DNA from: CAJXNP01 sp050305935
Lineage (GTDB): Bacteria; Bacteroidota; Bacteroidia; Cytophagales; Cyclobacteriaceae
Direction of reading: 5' to 3'
Length of the DNA stretch: 52,149 bases
Assembly: GCA_050305935.1 (NCBI GenBank)
Contig: JBNLGG010000026.1
Location: forward strand, 1-52,149
Under the pieces are notes generated by a model, which was given only the letters and a program-made list of their open reading frames with translations, ran no database searches and was not told the origin of the DNA. Within the stretch, counting starts at the first letter, position 1; the number at the start of each line of letters is the position of its first letter. This document shows positions 16,803-26,330 of the stretch, piece after piece. The position numbers and the translations under genes were made by a program.

Positions 16803-18443
16803 ATGAAAACAAAAATAATTATCGCTACTGCTATTCTGTTCTGTCACACGCTGATAGCCCAGGAAAACTATCCTTCACCTATAGGTGAGGGAAACGAACC
16901 TATTGCGGAAGGAAAATTCGAGCCCACCTGGGAGTCGCTTCAGCAATATGAAGTGCCGGAATGGTTTCGTAATGCGAAATTTGGTATCTGGGCACACTGG
17001 GGTCCGCAGTGTCAGCCGGAACAAGGCGATTGGTACGGCAGATTCATGTATGATGAAGGCAGTACCCAATACAAATGGCACGTGGAAAATTATGGTCATC
17101 CTTCGGAGGCAGGCTTTAAGGAAGTGATCCGTGACTGGAAAGCGGAGAATTGGGACCCGGAAAAGCTGGTAGCCCTTTATAAAAGGGTAGGCGCACAATA
17201 TTTTTTCGCTATGGCCAATCACCACGATAACCTTGACCTGTGGGATAGCAAGTACCAGGACTGGAACTCTGTTCGTGTAGGACCGAAGAAAGATATTATG
17301 ACCGGATGGGCAGAGGCAGCTAAAAAATATGAATTACCATTTGGTATAAGTGTGCACGCCTCTCATGCCTGGACATGGTTTGAAACTTCTCAGCGTTCTG
17401 ACAAGAAAGGGCCATTGGCAGGAGTTCCTTATGATGGAAAACTCACTAAAGAAGATGGTGAGGGCACGTGGTGGGAAGGACTGGATCCACAGGAACTTTA
17501 TGCGCAAAACCATCCGTTTAGCAAGGGAAGCGAGGATGATATTACCTCCTTGTGGGGACAGTGGAATTGGGAAAACGGCGCATCCATACCTGATCAAAAG
17601 TACTGCGAGAGATTCTATAACCGTACCATGGACCTTATCAATAAGTACAATCCCGACCTACTTTATTTTGACGATACGGCCCTTCCCCTTTGGCCGGTTA
17701 GCGATGCCGGGTTGAAACTGGCAGCCCATTATTACAATTCTAATATGTCAATCCACGATGGTAAGCTTGAAGCTGTCTTGTTTGGAAAGGTGCTGACCGA
17801 CGAGCAAAAGAAATGCATGGTGTGGGATGTGGAGCGAGGTGCACCTGACAAAGGACAAGCTGAAGCCTGGCAAACATGCACCTGCATTGGCGATTGGCAT
17901 TATAGCAGGTCGGTCTATGATGACAATCGCTATAAATCAGCCAAAACGGTCATACATACTCTAATTGACATAGTGAGTAAAAATGGTAATCTGCTGTTGG
18001 ATATTCCTGTTCGGGGAGATGGTACCATTGATGATAAGGAGGTAGCCATTTTGGAAGGAATTGCAGCCTGGATGGACGTAAATAGAGAAAGCATTTTTGA
18101 CACGCGTCCATGGAAAGTGTTTGGTGAGGGGCCGGTGGCGGAAGAAAAAAATCCTATGAATGGACCTGGTTTCAACGAAGGTAAAGTTCAATTATCGGAA
18201 AAAGACATCCGCTTTAACCAGAAAGGGAATGTACTTTATGCAACAGTCCTTGGAGATCCGGTAGAAGATGTCGTTGTTAAGTCATTAGGTAAAAACTCCG
18301 GGTCGGTGAAGATCAAAAAGATTGAAATGCTGGGTAGCAAGGAAAAACTTTCATGGAAACAATCTGCTGAATCGCTAGTGATACAAAAACCAAAGAAGGC
18401 TTCTAATGATATCGCTGTGGTGTTTAAGATACAAATGAATTAA
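16803..18443 (+). CDS. GH29 alpha-L-fucosidase
   Basis: A 546-residue exported enzyme (Sec signal ending ...TLIAQ). The GH29 catalytic domain starts with WFRNAKFGIWAHWGPQCQPE (residues about 55-74) and includes FFAMANHHDNLDLWDSKYQD. The nucleophile is Asp290 in DLLYFDDTALPLW. NGNLLLDIPVRGDGTIDD (about 395-412) is the usual end of the barrel, and a short C-terminal beta domain follows. It removes terminal alpha-L-fucose, for example from fucosylated xyloglucan or arabinogalactan side chains. It is flanked at 10 bp by GH97 and 3 bp by GH2, so the product is made together with them. Confidence 0.93.
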   Translation: MKTKIIIATAILFCHTLIAQENYPSPIGEGNEPIAEGKFEPTWESLQQYEVPEWFRNAKFGIWAHWGPQCQPEQGDWYGRFMYDEGSTQYKWHVENYGHPSEAGFKEVIRDWKAENWDPEKLVALYKRVGAQYFFAMANHHDNLDLWDSKYQDWNSVRVGPKKDIMTGWAEAAKKYELPFGISVHASHAWTWFETSQRSDKKGPLAGVPYDGKLTKEDGEGTWWEGLDPQELYAQNHPFSKGSEDDITSLWGQWNWENGASIPDQKYCERFYNRTMDLINKYNPDLLYFDDTALPLWPVSDAGLKLAAHYYNSNMSIHDGKLEAVLFGKVLTDEQKKCMVWDVERGAPDKGQAEAWQTCTCIGDWHYSRSVYDDNRYKSAKTVIHTLIDIVSKNGNLLLDIPVRGDGTIDDKEVAILEGIAAWMDVNRESIFDTRPWKVFGEGPVAEEKNPMNGPGFNEGKVQLSEKDIRFNQKGNVLYATVLGDPVEDVVVKSLGKNSGSVKIKKIEMLGSKEKLSWKQSAESLVIQKPKKASNDIAVVFKIQMN

Positions 18444-18446
18444 AAC

Positions 18447-20870
18447 ATGTATAAATTATCACTACTGTCTCTGTTACTTCTTCTGCTGGTGTTTACAGCA
18501 TGTGAAAAAGAACAGCCTGTTAATAATGCCAGGGTTTCGTTTGATTTCGGATGGAAATTTTCGCTGGACGACCAGCCGGACGCGGAGCAGCCTGGTTTTG
18601 ATGATTCGGAATGGCGTTTGTTGGACGTGCCACATGATTTCAGCATCGAACATCCGTTTGATTCTACCAATGCTACCGGGGCAGGCGGCGGCTATACCTA
18701 CAGTGGTATTGGCTGGTACAGAAAAACTTTTAAAACAGAGCCGGACTTTTCAGACAAAAAAATTTCGGTGCTGTTCGATGGGGTGTACCGCAATAGCGAA
18801 GTCTGGATCAACGGTCATTATCTGGGTGTCAGGCCTTACGGTTATTCTTCTTTTTACTACGAGCTCACACCCTATTTAAATCCCACAGGGGAGGAGAATA
18901 TCATGGCTGTAAAGGTGAATACTACCGATCAGCCCAATTCAAGATGGTATACCGGTTCTGGTATTTACAGGCATGTATGGCTAATTACGAAAGACAAGCT
19001 GCACATCGATCAATGGGGCGTCTTTGCCCGCACCGTTGCTGCAAGCGAAGATGAGGCAAGTGTTGAAGTTTCCATAGAATTAAACAACGAAACTAATTCT
19101 GATCAATCCTGTACGGTAATCGCCAGGCTTATTGATGTCGAAGGAAAAGAGGTAGCTACAACCGAATCGAAAGTGGAGCTTGGTCAGGGCCAGTCTGAGA
19201 AGATCGACCAGAATGTCCGGATCAGCAAACCGGTACTGTGGTCCATTGAACAGCCAAATTTATATCGTTTGCAAGTGGAAGTGAAGCAGGGAGCAACATT
19301 GGTGGATAGTTACGTCTCACCTTTTGGGATTAGAACCTACCGTTTCGATCCGAACGAAGGATTCTCCCTCAACGGAAAGCATGTGAAGCTGAAAGGAGTA
19401 AATAACCATCATGATGGCGGCCCTCTGGGTGCCGCTGTATTGGACTATACTCATAAACGCCAGTTGGAAATATTAAAGAAAATGGGCTGTAATGCACTTA
19501 GAATGAGCCATAATCCTCCATCTCCTGAATTGCTAGCCTATGCCGATAGCCTGGGATTTGTGGTGATCGATGAGATCTTCGATGAATGGATGGATGGGAA
19601 AACCCCGGCAGGATATTCGCCACATTTTGAGGAATGGTACGAAAGGGATGTGGCAAACTGGATCAGGCGAGACAGGAATCATCCATCAGTGATTGCCTGG
19701 AGTATTGGAAACGAAGTAAGAGAGCAATACAATAAAGAAAACGCGCAGAAAATTATTCCAATGCTGCTAGAGGCTGCCCGCAAATACGATGAGACCCGCC
19801 CATTTACGTTAGCTTGTAACGAGATTGTGAACTTCAATGATTTCGGAGTGCTCGAATTGCTTGATATCGTAGGCTACAATTACCAGGAAGCTTTTTACCA
19901 GGAAGATCATGAAAAATATCCTAATCGGGTGATCTTTGGGTCGGAAACGGTGATGTACCCCTATCATGACCACAAGGCATGGCAAATGCGTTCTTACCAG
20001 CAATGGCTAGATGGCCAGTTGGAGGATTATGTGGCGGGTGAATTCCTGTGGACTGGCTTTGACTATCTTGGCGAAGCCGGCATCGGGCATGTAGGTACAG
20101 GGTTCGAATTTTGGAAAATCTGGCCCAATTGGCCGTGGCGTGGTGCAGACTGTGGTGTAATTGATATGTGCGGTTTTCCCAAACCCGGCTATTGGTTCCG
20201 TAAGGCCTTGTGGAATGATGAGCCCATGGTGTATGTCGCCGTGCAAACCGATTCATCGGCGCGCAACAGGGACATGGCTTCCTTCTGGAACTGGCCAAAG
20301 GTGCAAGCACATTGGAACCACGAAACGCTGGGCGATACGCTAGCTGTGCATGTGTATACCAACGTGCCGGATGTAGAGCTGAAATTGAATGGAAAGTCTT
20401 TGGGAAGTCGTAAATGGGACCTGAAGAAGGAAGCCTTTCTGTTTTGGGAAGTACCTTATGAACCGGGCAAACTGGAAGCGGTAGGGAAAACTGAGGATGG
20501 AAAAACAGTTTCATTTGCAGTGCAAACTGCAGGAGAGCCGGCCAAAATCATGCTTTCCACCGATCGTAACAGAATAAAGGCAAACGGGCAGGATTTGAGT
20601 TATGTAACGTTGCAGGTGCTGGATGCCAATGATGTGCCCGTTCCTTTTGCTAACGATATGATAGTATTTGACGTGAAAGGAGCAGGAAAACTCCTGGCTG
20701 TGGGCAATGGCGATCAGCAAAGCCATACTCCTTTGAAAGGAGATCGAATGGAGGCATATTTGGGGAAATGCCTGGCCATTGTGCAGTCAACAAATCAAAA
20801 AGGCGAGATAACCATCACCGCCAGGAGTGGATCTCTGCCTATGGCAACCGCTACCTTAAAGGTGGAATAA
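18447..20870 (+). CDS. GH2 family beta-galactosidase-like lipoprotein
   Basis: An 807-residue lipoprotein (LLVFTACEKE). Domains in order: sugar-binding N-terminal domain (about 28-190, with NATGAGGGYTYSGIGWYRKT), Ig-like GH2 domain (about 195-305), TIM barrel (about 310-590), DUF4982-like domain (about 615-700), and a C-terminal invasin/Big-type domain (about 705-805). The acid/base is Glu423 (WSIGNEVREQ) and the nucleophile Glu500 (FGSETVMYP). This domain set is typical of PUL beta-galactosidases, although GH2 also includes other specificities. It is the last gene of the operon, 3 bp after GH29, and is followed by a strong hairpin. A close copy of its C-terminus survives as a remnant at 26070-26234. 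Confidence 0.9.
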   Translation: MYKLSLLSLLLLLLVFTACEKEQPVNNARVSFDFGWKFSLDDQPDAEQPGFDDSEWRLLDVPHDFSIEHPFDSTNATGAGGGYTYSGIGWYRKTFKTEPDFSDKKISVLFDGVYRNSEVWINGHYLGVRPYGYSSFYYELTPYLNPTGEENIMAVKVNTTDQPNSRWYTGSGIYRHVWLITKDKLHIDQWGVFARTVAASEDEASVEVSIELNNETNSDQSCTVIARLIDVEGKEVATTESKVELGQGQSEKIDQNVRISKPVLWSIEQPNLYRLQVEVKQGATLVDSYVSPFGIRTYRFDPNEGFSLNGKHVKLKGVNNHHDGGPLGAAVLDYTHKRQLEILKKMGCNALRMSHNPPSPELLAYADSLGFVVIDEIFDEWMDGKTPAGYSPHFEEWYERDVANWIRRDRNHPSVIAWSIGNEVREQYNKENAQKIIPMLLEAARKYDETRPFTLACNEIVNFNDFGVLELLDIVGYNYQEAFYQEDHEKYPNRVIFGSETVMYPYHDHKAWQMRSYQQWLDGQLEDYVAGEFLWTGFDYLGEAGIGHVGTGFEFWKIWPNWPWRGADCGVIDMCGFPKPGYWFRKALWNDEPMVYVAVQTDSSARNRDMASFWNWPKVQAHWNHETLGDTLAVHVYTNVPDVELKLNGKSLGSRKWDLKKEAFLFWEVPYEPGKLEAVGKTEDGKTVSFAVQTAGEPAKIMLSTDRNRIKANGQDLSYVTLQVLDANDVPVPFANDMIVFDVKGAGKLLAVGNGDQQSHTPLKGDRMEAYLGKCLAIVQSTNQKGEITITARSGSLPMATATLKVE

Positions 20871-20887
20871 CTCTACATTTTCATATT

Positions 20888-20955
20888 AAAAATTCATCTC
20901 ATTTTTTTGCCCTTCATTTGTCTAAAGGGAAAATTGAGATGAATTTTTATTTTCC
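20888..20955 (+). terminator. Terminator of the GH31-GH97-GH29-GH2 operon
   Basis: Perfect 14-base arms AAAAATTCATCTCA (20888-20901) and TGAGATGAATTTTT (20935-20948) enclose an inner stem (GCCCTT against AAGGG). A T-rich tail follows, 17 bp after the GH2 stop. Confidence 0.85.
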
Positions 20956-21166
20956 TTTTTAGGGTAGGGGTAAATATGACAAAGTAGGGGTTACTAATCA
21001 GGATTATGTATCACAAGGGTTCTCGACCAGCGAATATCACTGGTAATGAATTGATGTTAATTTCTTAGAATGTTGATGTAAATCAGACGAAAAAACAGGA
21101 ATAAGATTTTCTCTTGTTTTCCGCACAATTCTATAAAAAATTCGAGCCCTCCTCTCATTTATTCAA

Positions 21167-21382
21167 ATGCATAATTTGATTTTAAAATATTCTTACAATG
21201 GTTCAGGTGTTCACTTTTCTCAAATTGAAGAGTGCAATAAAGACGAGACGGTGAACGGTGTAACGTTTGAAAACGTGAAGATTAATTGCAAGAAGATAAC
21301 CTCAGCGGAGGGAGGCGATTTTAATTTAAGGGATTTCGCGAAGAATGTACGATTTAAAAAAACGATGTGTTACGGGTTATGA
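21167..21382 (+). pseudogene. C-terminal remnant of a parallel beta-helix (GH28/pectin-lyase-like) protein
   Basis: An open frame of 71 codons has the sequence pattern of the last coils of parallel beta-helix carbohydrate enzymes: VNGVTFENVKINCKKITSAE followed by FNLRDFAKNVRFKKT. This is a tail without any head. The ATG at 21167 is simply an internal methionine, there is no signal sequence, and normal family members are several hundred residues long. I read it as the 3' scar of a deleted GH28-type gene. Expression as a stand-alone peptide is unlikely. It lies between the PUL1 terminator and the sensor kinase. Confidence 0.55.
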
Positions 21383-21400
21383 ATAGACAAGGTGATGTGT

Positions 21401-21418
21401 TTCACAATTAATTGTGAA
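21401..21418. promoter_or_regulatory. Perfect 18-bp palindrome
   Basis: TTCACAATTAATTGTGAA is a perfect dyad, 19 bp after the beta-helix remnant and 60 bp before the 3' end of the kinase gene. It has no GC-rich stem, so a protein-binding site is as likely as a weak bidirectional terminator. Its left half, extended to TGTTTCACAATTAA, recurs at 50689-50702. Confidence 0.4.
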
Positions 21419-21478
21419 TGTGTTTTAGACATTTTCTTCTAGCAACCAGATGCCCCTCGTTTTTTTAGTGGCTTAGGG

Positions 21479-24400
21479 TCAGCGAGCTTTGGCCAATTTC
21501 TCCAACAGTACTTCCAGCCGGAAGGGTTTGGTGATCAAATCCTGCATGCCTACTTCCATTATCCTGGCTTTTAATGTTTCGGAATAGTTTTCGGCAGTAA
21601 AGGCGACAATGGGTGTATCGTGGTTTTTACCACCCTTCTGCTTTTTTATAGCATCCGCTGCTTCGTAGCCGTTCATACCCGGCATTTGCAAGTCCATGAG
21701 TATGGCATCAAACTGTTCGTGCTGCGTTTTTAATAGAGCCGCTTCACCCGAAGATACTGTAACACATTTGATGTTGCGGTCGCCAAGGAAATTAGTCAAC
21801 AGCACCTGGTTAGATTCTACGTCTTCCACGTACAAGATCCGGCAACCCTCAAGCGATGGGGCAGCGGGCACCAGAGTTTCGACTATATCAGAAAATATCG
21901 ACTCCTCATTGTTATCTAAACCAAAGGGAACTACAATTTTGAAGGTGCTTCCTTTATCCATCTGGCTGGTAACCGTGATGGTGCCTTTGAGCAATTCTAC
22001 CAAATCTTTTACAATTGAAAGCCCTAAACCTGTTCCCCCAAACCTTCGGGAAATGCTCTTCTCCGATTGGTGGAAGGGATCGAATATGGTTTTCAGGTTT
22101 TCTTCAGGTATTCCTATGCCTGTGTCCTCCACCGTAAACGATAATCGGCACGTGTCATAATCGGACGATAAGCTGGAAACCGCCAGTTTTATGTAGCCAG
22201 TTGTCGTAAATTTAAAGGCGTTGTGCAACAAGTTGTTTAATACCTGGTTCAATCGCATGGAGTCGCCCACTAATTGCTGTGGAAGATTTGGTGTAGTGAC
22301 CAACATAAATTTGACCCCCTTGTCAGCGGCTAAGGGTTCATAGGTGGATCGCAACTGGTTAATCTGTTCATAGATGTTGAATGAAAACTTTTCAATCTCG
22401 ATTTTGCCAGCCCTGATCTTGTTGTAATCCAGAATGTTGTTGATCAGATACATCAGGTTATCTCCAGAGTTCTTCAGCACCTTCACTATCTCTAACTGAT
22501 CTTCGCGGGGAGATCTGCTCAGCAGGAGGCTGGAAATGCCTATTACGGAATTTAACGGCGTACGGATCTCGTGGCTCATCACCGAAAGAAAGTTTTCTTT
22601 GGCCTCAGATGCTTCTTCTGCAACTCTTTTTGCTTCAATAATCTCCTCTTCTTGTTTTTTCTTCCGGGTAATATCATAGCTAAAAGAAAAGTACCCGGTG
22701 AAACTTCCTTTGTCGTATAGGGGGATCATGTTTTTCAAAAACCACACCGGCTGTCGTTCCCGGGAAAGGGAATGTACTTCACCCTTCCAGGCTTTGCCCA
22801 TGGGAAGGGGGTTCTCGATTATTTTGAAAAAATCAGGTGCCTGATCTCCGTTGTAAAAAAGCACGTCTTTTAACTCAAAATAGGTTTTTCCTACTATCTG
22901 TTCCTTTTCAAAACCCGTTACTGTCACGAACTGAGGGTTCACGTCAGTAATGCGTCCAGTGGCGTCCGATTCGATGATAATCGCGATTTCATTCAGAGCT
23001 TCGGTTTTAAGCTTGATGTGGTCGTAGGCATAAGACAATTTTTCGTTCGCTTTTCTCAGGCTACCGGTACGTTCGGCAACTTCCAGGGCCAGCTTTTTAT
23101 TGGTGCGTTCTATTCTCCTTACCCGTAATTTATAGAAAAGCAGTAAAATTGACACGGCTGCAAGAAATGCAAAGGCCCTGGCCCACCAGGTTTGCCACCA
23201 CGGCGGAGTAACGGTGATGTGTAAAACTCTGGAAGCATCTTCAGTATTGCCCACAACATTAACCTCAAAAACATACTTTCCCGGTTTCAGATTGGTATAA
23301 GTTACCTTCCTTTCCCTATTTGCATCCTGCCAACTTTCGTCCACAAAGCCTTTCAACCGGTATTTGTATTTAATTTTTTCCGGGTTGGGATAATAAAGGC
23401 CTGCGTATTCGATGCTAAATACAGATTGCCGATGTGAGAGGGTTATGGATTCTGTTTCGTTGATATCCGCCATTAGTGGAGAATTCTTTCCGCCAATTTG
23501 TACGCGCTTGTTAAAGATTTGAAAATCAGTAAAAACAATGGGAAGGTTGTTTTGCTCTATTGAAAGGCTGTCGGGGTGGAATACGTTGAAACCATTTATC
23601 CCGCCAAACATCATTTCGCCGGAAGAAAGGCGGAGGGAGGATATTCGGTTGAACTGCAGACTTTGAAGTCCATAATTAAGTCCATAATTGAGGAATACTG
23701 TTCTTTCAGGGTCAAAACTTATGATGCCGTTGTTGGTGCCCAACCATAGATTGCCATTTCTGTCTTCCTCTATGGCGCCCACATACTCGCTCACGAGCCC
23801 GTCCTCCTTTCTATAGGTTATCATGGTTCCATCTTCTTTGTTAAAACGTTTCAGTCCTCCTCCTTCCGAGCCTATCCACAGCCTTCCTTTGGAATCTTCG
23901 AAGAGGACCAGCACTACCACCGCGACTTCTCCTGCCTCCCTCAGGTCATAATGGATAAAGCCGTTGTTTTTCCTGTCGTATAACTCCAACATTCCATTGC
24001 TGGTGCCTATCCAAATATTGTCCTCGCTGTCGCATATAATGGACCACGCATTGTTGTTGGTAATGCTGGACGGGTCCTGGGGATTGAAGATGAACTGTTC
24101 GAACGAAGAAAGGTCGGGGTTGAACTTAAAAATGCCCTGCCCCCAGGTGGCTGCCCATATAGAACCCTCCTTGTCTTGGGAAAGGCAACTAATACGGACA
24201 TCCTCGCTCCATTTATTTTCCCATTCTTTATTGCCAAGATGGCTGAAACTTTTCTTTTCAGGATCAAAAAGGTCGATTCCTCCTACGTACAAACCAATCA
24301 AGGCACGTCCTTCCCTCGTTTTTAAGATGGATTTGATAACATTCGTCTTCAGGCTGTGCCGATCCAGGGGGGTATTTTTGTATTGTGTAAATGTTCCGGC

Positions 24401-25597
24401 CTTTTTATCAAAGACATTTAAGCCCCCACCATCAGTGCCAACCAAAAAAGTGCTGTCGTTCAATTCACAGAATGCACTTACATCGTTGTAAGAAAGGGAA
24501 GTTTTATCGGGGGTGGCGTAATAATGAGCGACCTGAACAAAACTCTTGTCAAAGATGTTAACCCCTCCCGTATACGTTCCGAGCCATACGATCCCATTTT
24601 GGTCTTCATAAATAGATTTGATGTTATTGGCAGAGAGGCTTTTATTATCGAAAGGCACATGTCTGTAGGTAGTAAAATTGTATTCCGTCTCATTATATAA
24701 GGCTACACCCCAGCGAGTGGCGATCCATATTTGGCCATCCTGTGTTTCCAAGCCGGCAGTGGCATCTGTAGACGGAATGCTTTTCGGATCGAGTGGGTTG
24801 TTCTGGAAATGGACAAATTTGCCGCTCTCACCCTCCATCATGTTGAGTATCTTATCCCCTGTCCCAACCCATAACCTTTTCTTGCTGTCGAAATAGGCAA
24901 AGTGTACAAAGTCGCTGCTAAGGCTTTCCGGATCATATGGGTCGTGACGGAAATGTTTGAATTTTCCGGTTGATGGGTCAAACTGGTTTACGCCCCCCTG
25001 AGTGGCTATCCACAATGTACCATTATCGCCCTGATTCATTCTCCAGGTCGAATTATTGCTCAAACTGGTGCTGTCCTGTGGGTTATGCTGGTAGTGGGTA
25101 AAATGTAGGTTGTCAGGGTCTGTTACACTAATCCCACTGCTTTGGGTGGTAATCCACAAGTTGCCAAAGGTATCAACAAACAACTCCTGGATAAAGGCCG
25201 AGGAGGTCATGGTGCTGTCTGGCTCGCCATCGGTATAAGGAATTCGCCTGAAGCTATCCGTTTTGTGGTCATACAGGCACACGCCTCCACCCCAAGTGCC
25301 GACCCATATCATACCGTTTTTGTCCTCAGCCACATCTATAATATTGTTGGTAGGCAAACTCCTGGTGTCACCGGGTTTGGCTTTATACTCCTTAAAGGAA
25401 TATCCGTCGAACCTGTTGAGACCATCCAGGGTGGCTATCCAGACGAACCCCCTGGAATCATGGATTATACCTCTTGCATTATTGTGCGAAAGGCCGTCGT
25501 TGATCGTAAAGTTTTTAAATACGAGAGGAGATTGGGCATACAGGTACACAGGCAACAAAAAGTGAATCGCCAGCGCTAAAAAGCGTATATAGTTCAT
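21479..25597 (-). CDS. Propeller-domain hybrid sensor histidine kinase (no DNA-binding domain)
   Basis: A 1372-residue inner membrane sensor. The start is ATG 25597, which gives a proper signal (MNYIRFLALAIHFLLPVYLYAQ). The periplasmic part has about a dozen Reg_prop propeller repeats (for example GFVWIATLDGLNRFDGYS, IWVGTWGGGVCLYD) and a Y_Y_Y domain (YTNLKPGKYVFEVNV). A membrane helix lies at about 797-817, then a PAS domain (about 865-985), HisKA with His1009 (MSHEIRTP), HATPase and a receiver with Asp1302 (ILMDLQMPGMNG). It ends right after the receiver. Classical PUL HTCS proteins add an AraC-type domain, which is absent here, so the phosphoryl signal must pass to another protein. It lies between PUL1 and the arabinosidase genes and probably senses one of their oligosaccharides. 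Confidence 0.93.
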   Translation of the reverse strand: MNYIRFLALAIHFLLPVYLYAQSPLVFKNFTINDGLSHNNARGIIHDSRGFVWIATLDGLNRFDGYSFKEYKAKPGDTRSLPTNNIIDVAEDKNGMIWVGTWGGGVCLYDHKTDSFRRIPYTDGEPDSTMTSSAFIQELFVDTFGNLWITTQSSGISVTDPDNLHFTHYQHNPQDSTSLSNNSTWRMNQGDNGTLWIATQGGVNQFDPSTGKFKHFRHDPYDPESLSSDFVHFAYFDSKKRLWVGTGDKILNMMEGESGKFVHFQNNPLDPKSIPSTDATAGLETQDGQIWIATRWGVALYNETEYNFTTYRHVPFDNKSLSANNIKSIYEDQNGIVWLGTYTGGVNIFDKSFVQVAHYYATPDKTSLSYNDVSAFCELNDSTFLVGTDGGGLNVFDKKAGTFTQYKNTPLDRHSLKTNVIKSILKTREGRALIGLYVGGIDLFDPEKKSFSHLGNKEWENKWSEDVRISCLSQDKEGSIWAATWGQGIFKFNPDLSSFEQFIFNPQDPSSITNNNAWSIICDSEDNIWIGTSNGMLELYDRKNNGFIHYDLREAGEVAVVVLVLFEDSKGRLWIGSEGGGLKRFNKEDGTMITYRKEDGLVSEYVGAIEEDRNGNLWLGTNNGIISFDPERTVFLNYGLNYGLQSLQFNRISSLRLSSGEMMFGGINGFNVFHPDSLSIEQNNLPIVFTDFQIFNKRVQIGGKNSPLMADINETESITLSHRQSVFSIEYAGLYYPNPEKIKYKYRLKGFVDESWQDANRERKVTYTNLKPGKYVFEVNVVGNTEDASRVLHITVTPPWWQTWWARAFAFLAAVSILLLFYKLRVRRIERTNKKLALEVAERTGSLRKANEKLSYAYDHIKLKTEALNEIAIIIESDATGRITDVNPQFVTVTGFEKEQIVGKTYFELKDVLFYNGDQAPDFFKIIENPLPMGKAWKGEVHSLSRERQPVWFLKNMIPLYDKGSFTGYFSFSYDITRKKKQEEEIIEAKRVAEEASEAKENFLSVMSHEIRTPLNSVIGISSLLLSRSPREDQLEIVKVLKNSGDNLMYLINNILDYNKIRAGKIEIEKFSFNIYEQINQLRSTYEPLAADKGVKFMLVTTPNLPQQLVGDSMRLNQVLNNLLHNAFKFTTTGYIKLAVSSLSSDYDTCRLSFTVEDTGIGIPEENLKTIFDPFHQSEKSISRRFGGTGLGLSIVKDLVELLKGTITVTSQMDKGSTFKIVVPFGLDNNEESIFSDIVETLVPAAPSLEGCRILYVEDVESNQVLLTNFLGDRNIKCVTVSSGEAALLKTQHEQFDAILMDLQMPGMNGYEAADAIKKQKGGKNHDTPIVAFTAENYSETLKARIMEVGMQDLITKPFRLEVLLEKLAKAR

Positions 25598-25636
25598 AGT
25601 TTGGTATTTCACAGCACCTAGTGATAACACAATTTG

Positions 25637-25644
25637 CAAAAATA
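25637..25644 (-). promoter_or_regulatory. Likely -7 promoter box of the hybrid kinase gene
   Basis: On the minus strand the bases read TATTTTTG, a match to TAnnTTTG, 40 bases upstream of the chosen ATG. A TTG lies 16 bases further upstream, closer than the usual 19-20, so the promoter is tentative. Confidence 0.35.
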
Positions 25645-26069
25645 TTGTTAATTTTTGCGCCAAAAAAAGGTAAATATGTCCCCTTTACAAGTTTTGAAGG
25701 TACGAACGAACCTGTCACTTAGCGTTTTAGATCCAGCTCTCCTTGGAATAGGACAGTGAGGGTCTTTTTTCTTTTTCCGCTATTTGGGATATTGCCTCTA
25801 TCCCCATTCGTTTTAATAATGATTAGAGAGTATACCTCGAATTAATAGGTTTCACAGCGATCGCAACAGATGCACAATATTAATCCAGTGGTTTTGGCGG
25901 AGAAAAATGCAAGATAAAACATCATCCGCCCTTATTTAAAACATAAATTACCGCTTCCAGGAGGATGAATGATTACTTTTCTGGTGTAAATCATCCGAAC
26001 AAAAGCAGCATTTTGTAAACGACATAATTGAAATTAATGTACAGTGCGAAGGAAACTGAAGCTATTACC

Positions 26070-26234
26070 AATGGCAGTCAGCAAAGTGATACACCGTAAA
26101 AAAGAAACAGGATGGAAGCTTATTTAAGAAAATGCCTGGCCATCGTGCAATCGACAGATAAAAAGGGCGAAATAGTCATCACTGCAAAAAGCGGATCGCT
26201 ACCAGTAGCAACGGCTACATTAAAAGTGGAGTAA
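26070..26234 (+). pseudogene. 3' remnant of a second GH2 gene
   Basis: In one frame the bases encode NGSQQSDTP, a stop, then KRNRMEAYLRKCLAIVQSTDK and KGEIVITAKSGSLPVATATLKVE before a TAA at 26232-26234. The last residues of the intact GH2 at 18447-20870 are NGDQQSHTPLKGDRMEAYLG..., ending GSLPMATATLKVE, so the two are nearly identical at protein level and clearly alike at DNA level. Only the last 55 codons or so remain, with an internal stop. The intact genes nearby show no such tail, so this is the scar of a deleted paralogue of the beta-galactosidase. The rest of 25645-26069 shows nothing I can assign. Confidence 0.85.
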
Positions 26235-26330
26235 GTGTCCATGATAGGAATATTGAAAAATCACTTAGTGTTTTTCTTTGCACTTTGGTGGGAAATTTAA
26301 AAATTGAAATCGTGCTTAATTAATTAATAG

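Noticed and set aside
19921..20514. 197-codon open frame on the minus strand
   Set aside because: It lies wholly within the GH2 gene, has a His/Arg/Pro-rich composition typical of an antisense shadow, and matches no family.
23964..24491. 175-codon open frame on the plus strand
   Set aside because: Antisense to the propeller repeats of the hybrid kinase; no start context or domain.
26257..26276. AAAAATCAC-TTA-GTGTTTTT hairpin before the second GH2, as a terminator
   Set aside because: It may be the old terminator of the deleted GH2 copy, but the stem is only three GC-containing pairs plus A/T; not strong enough to list.
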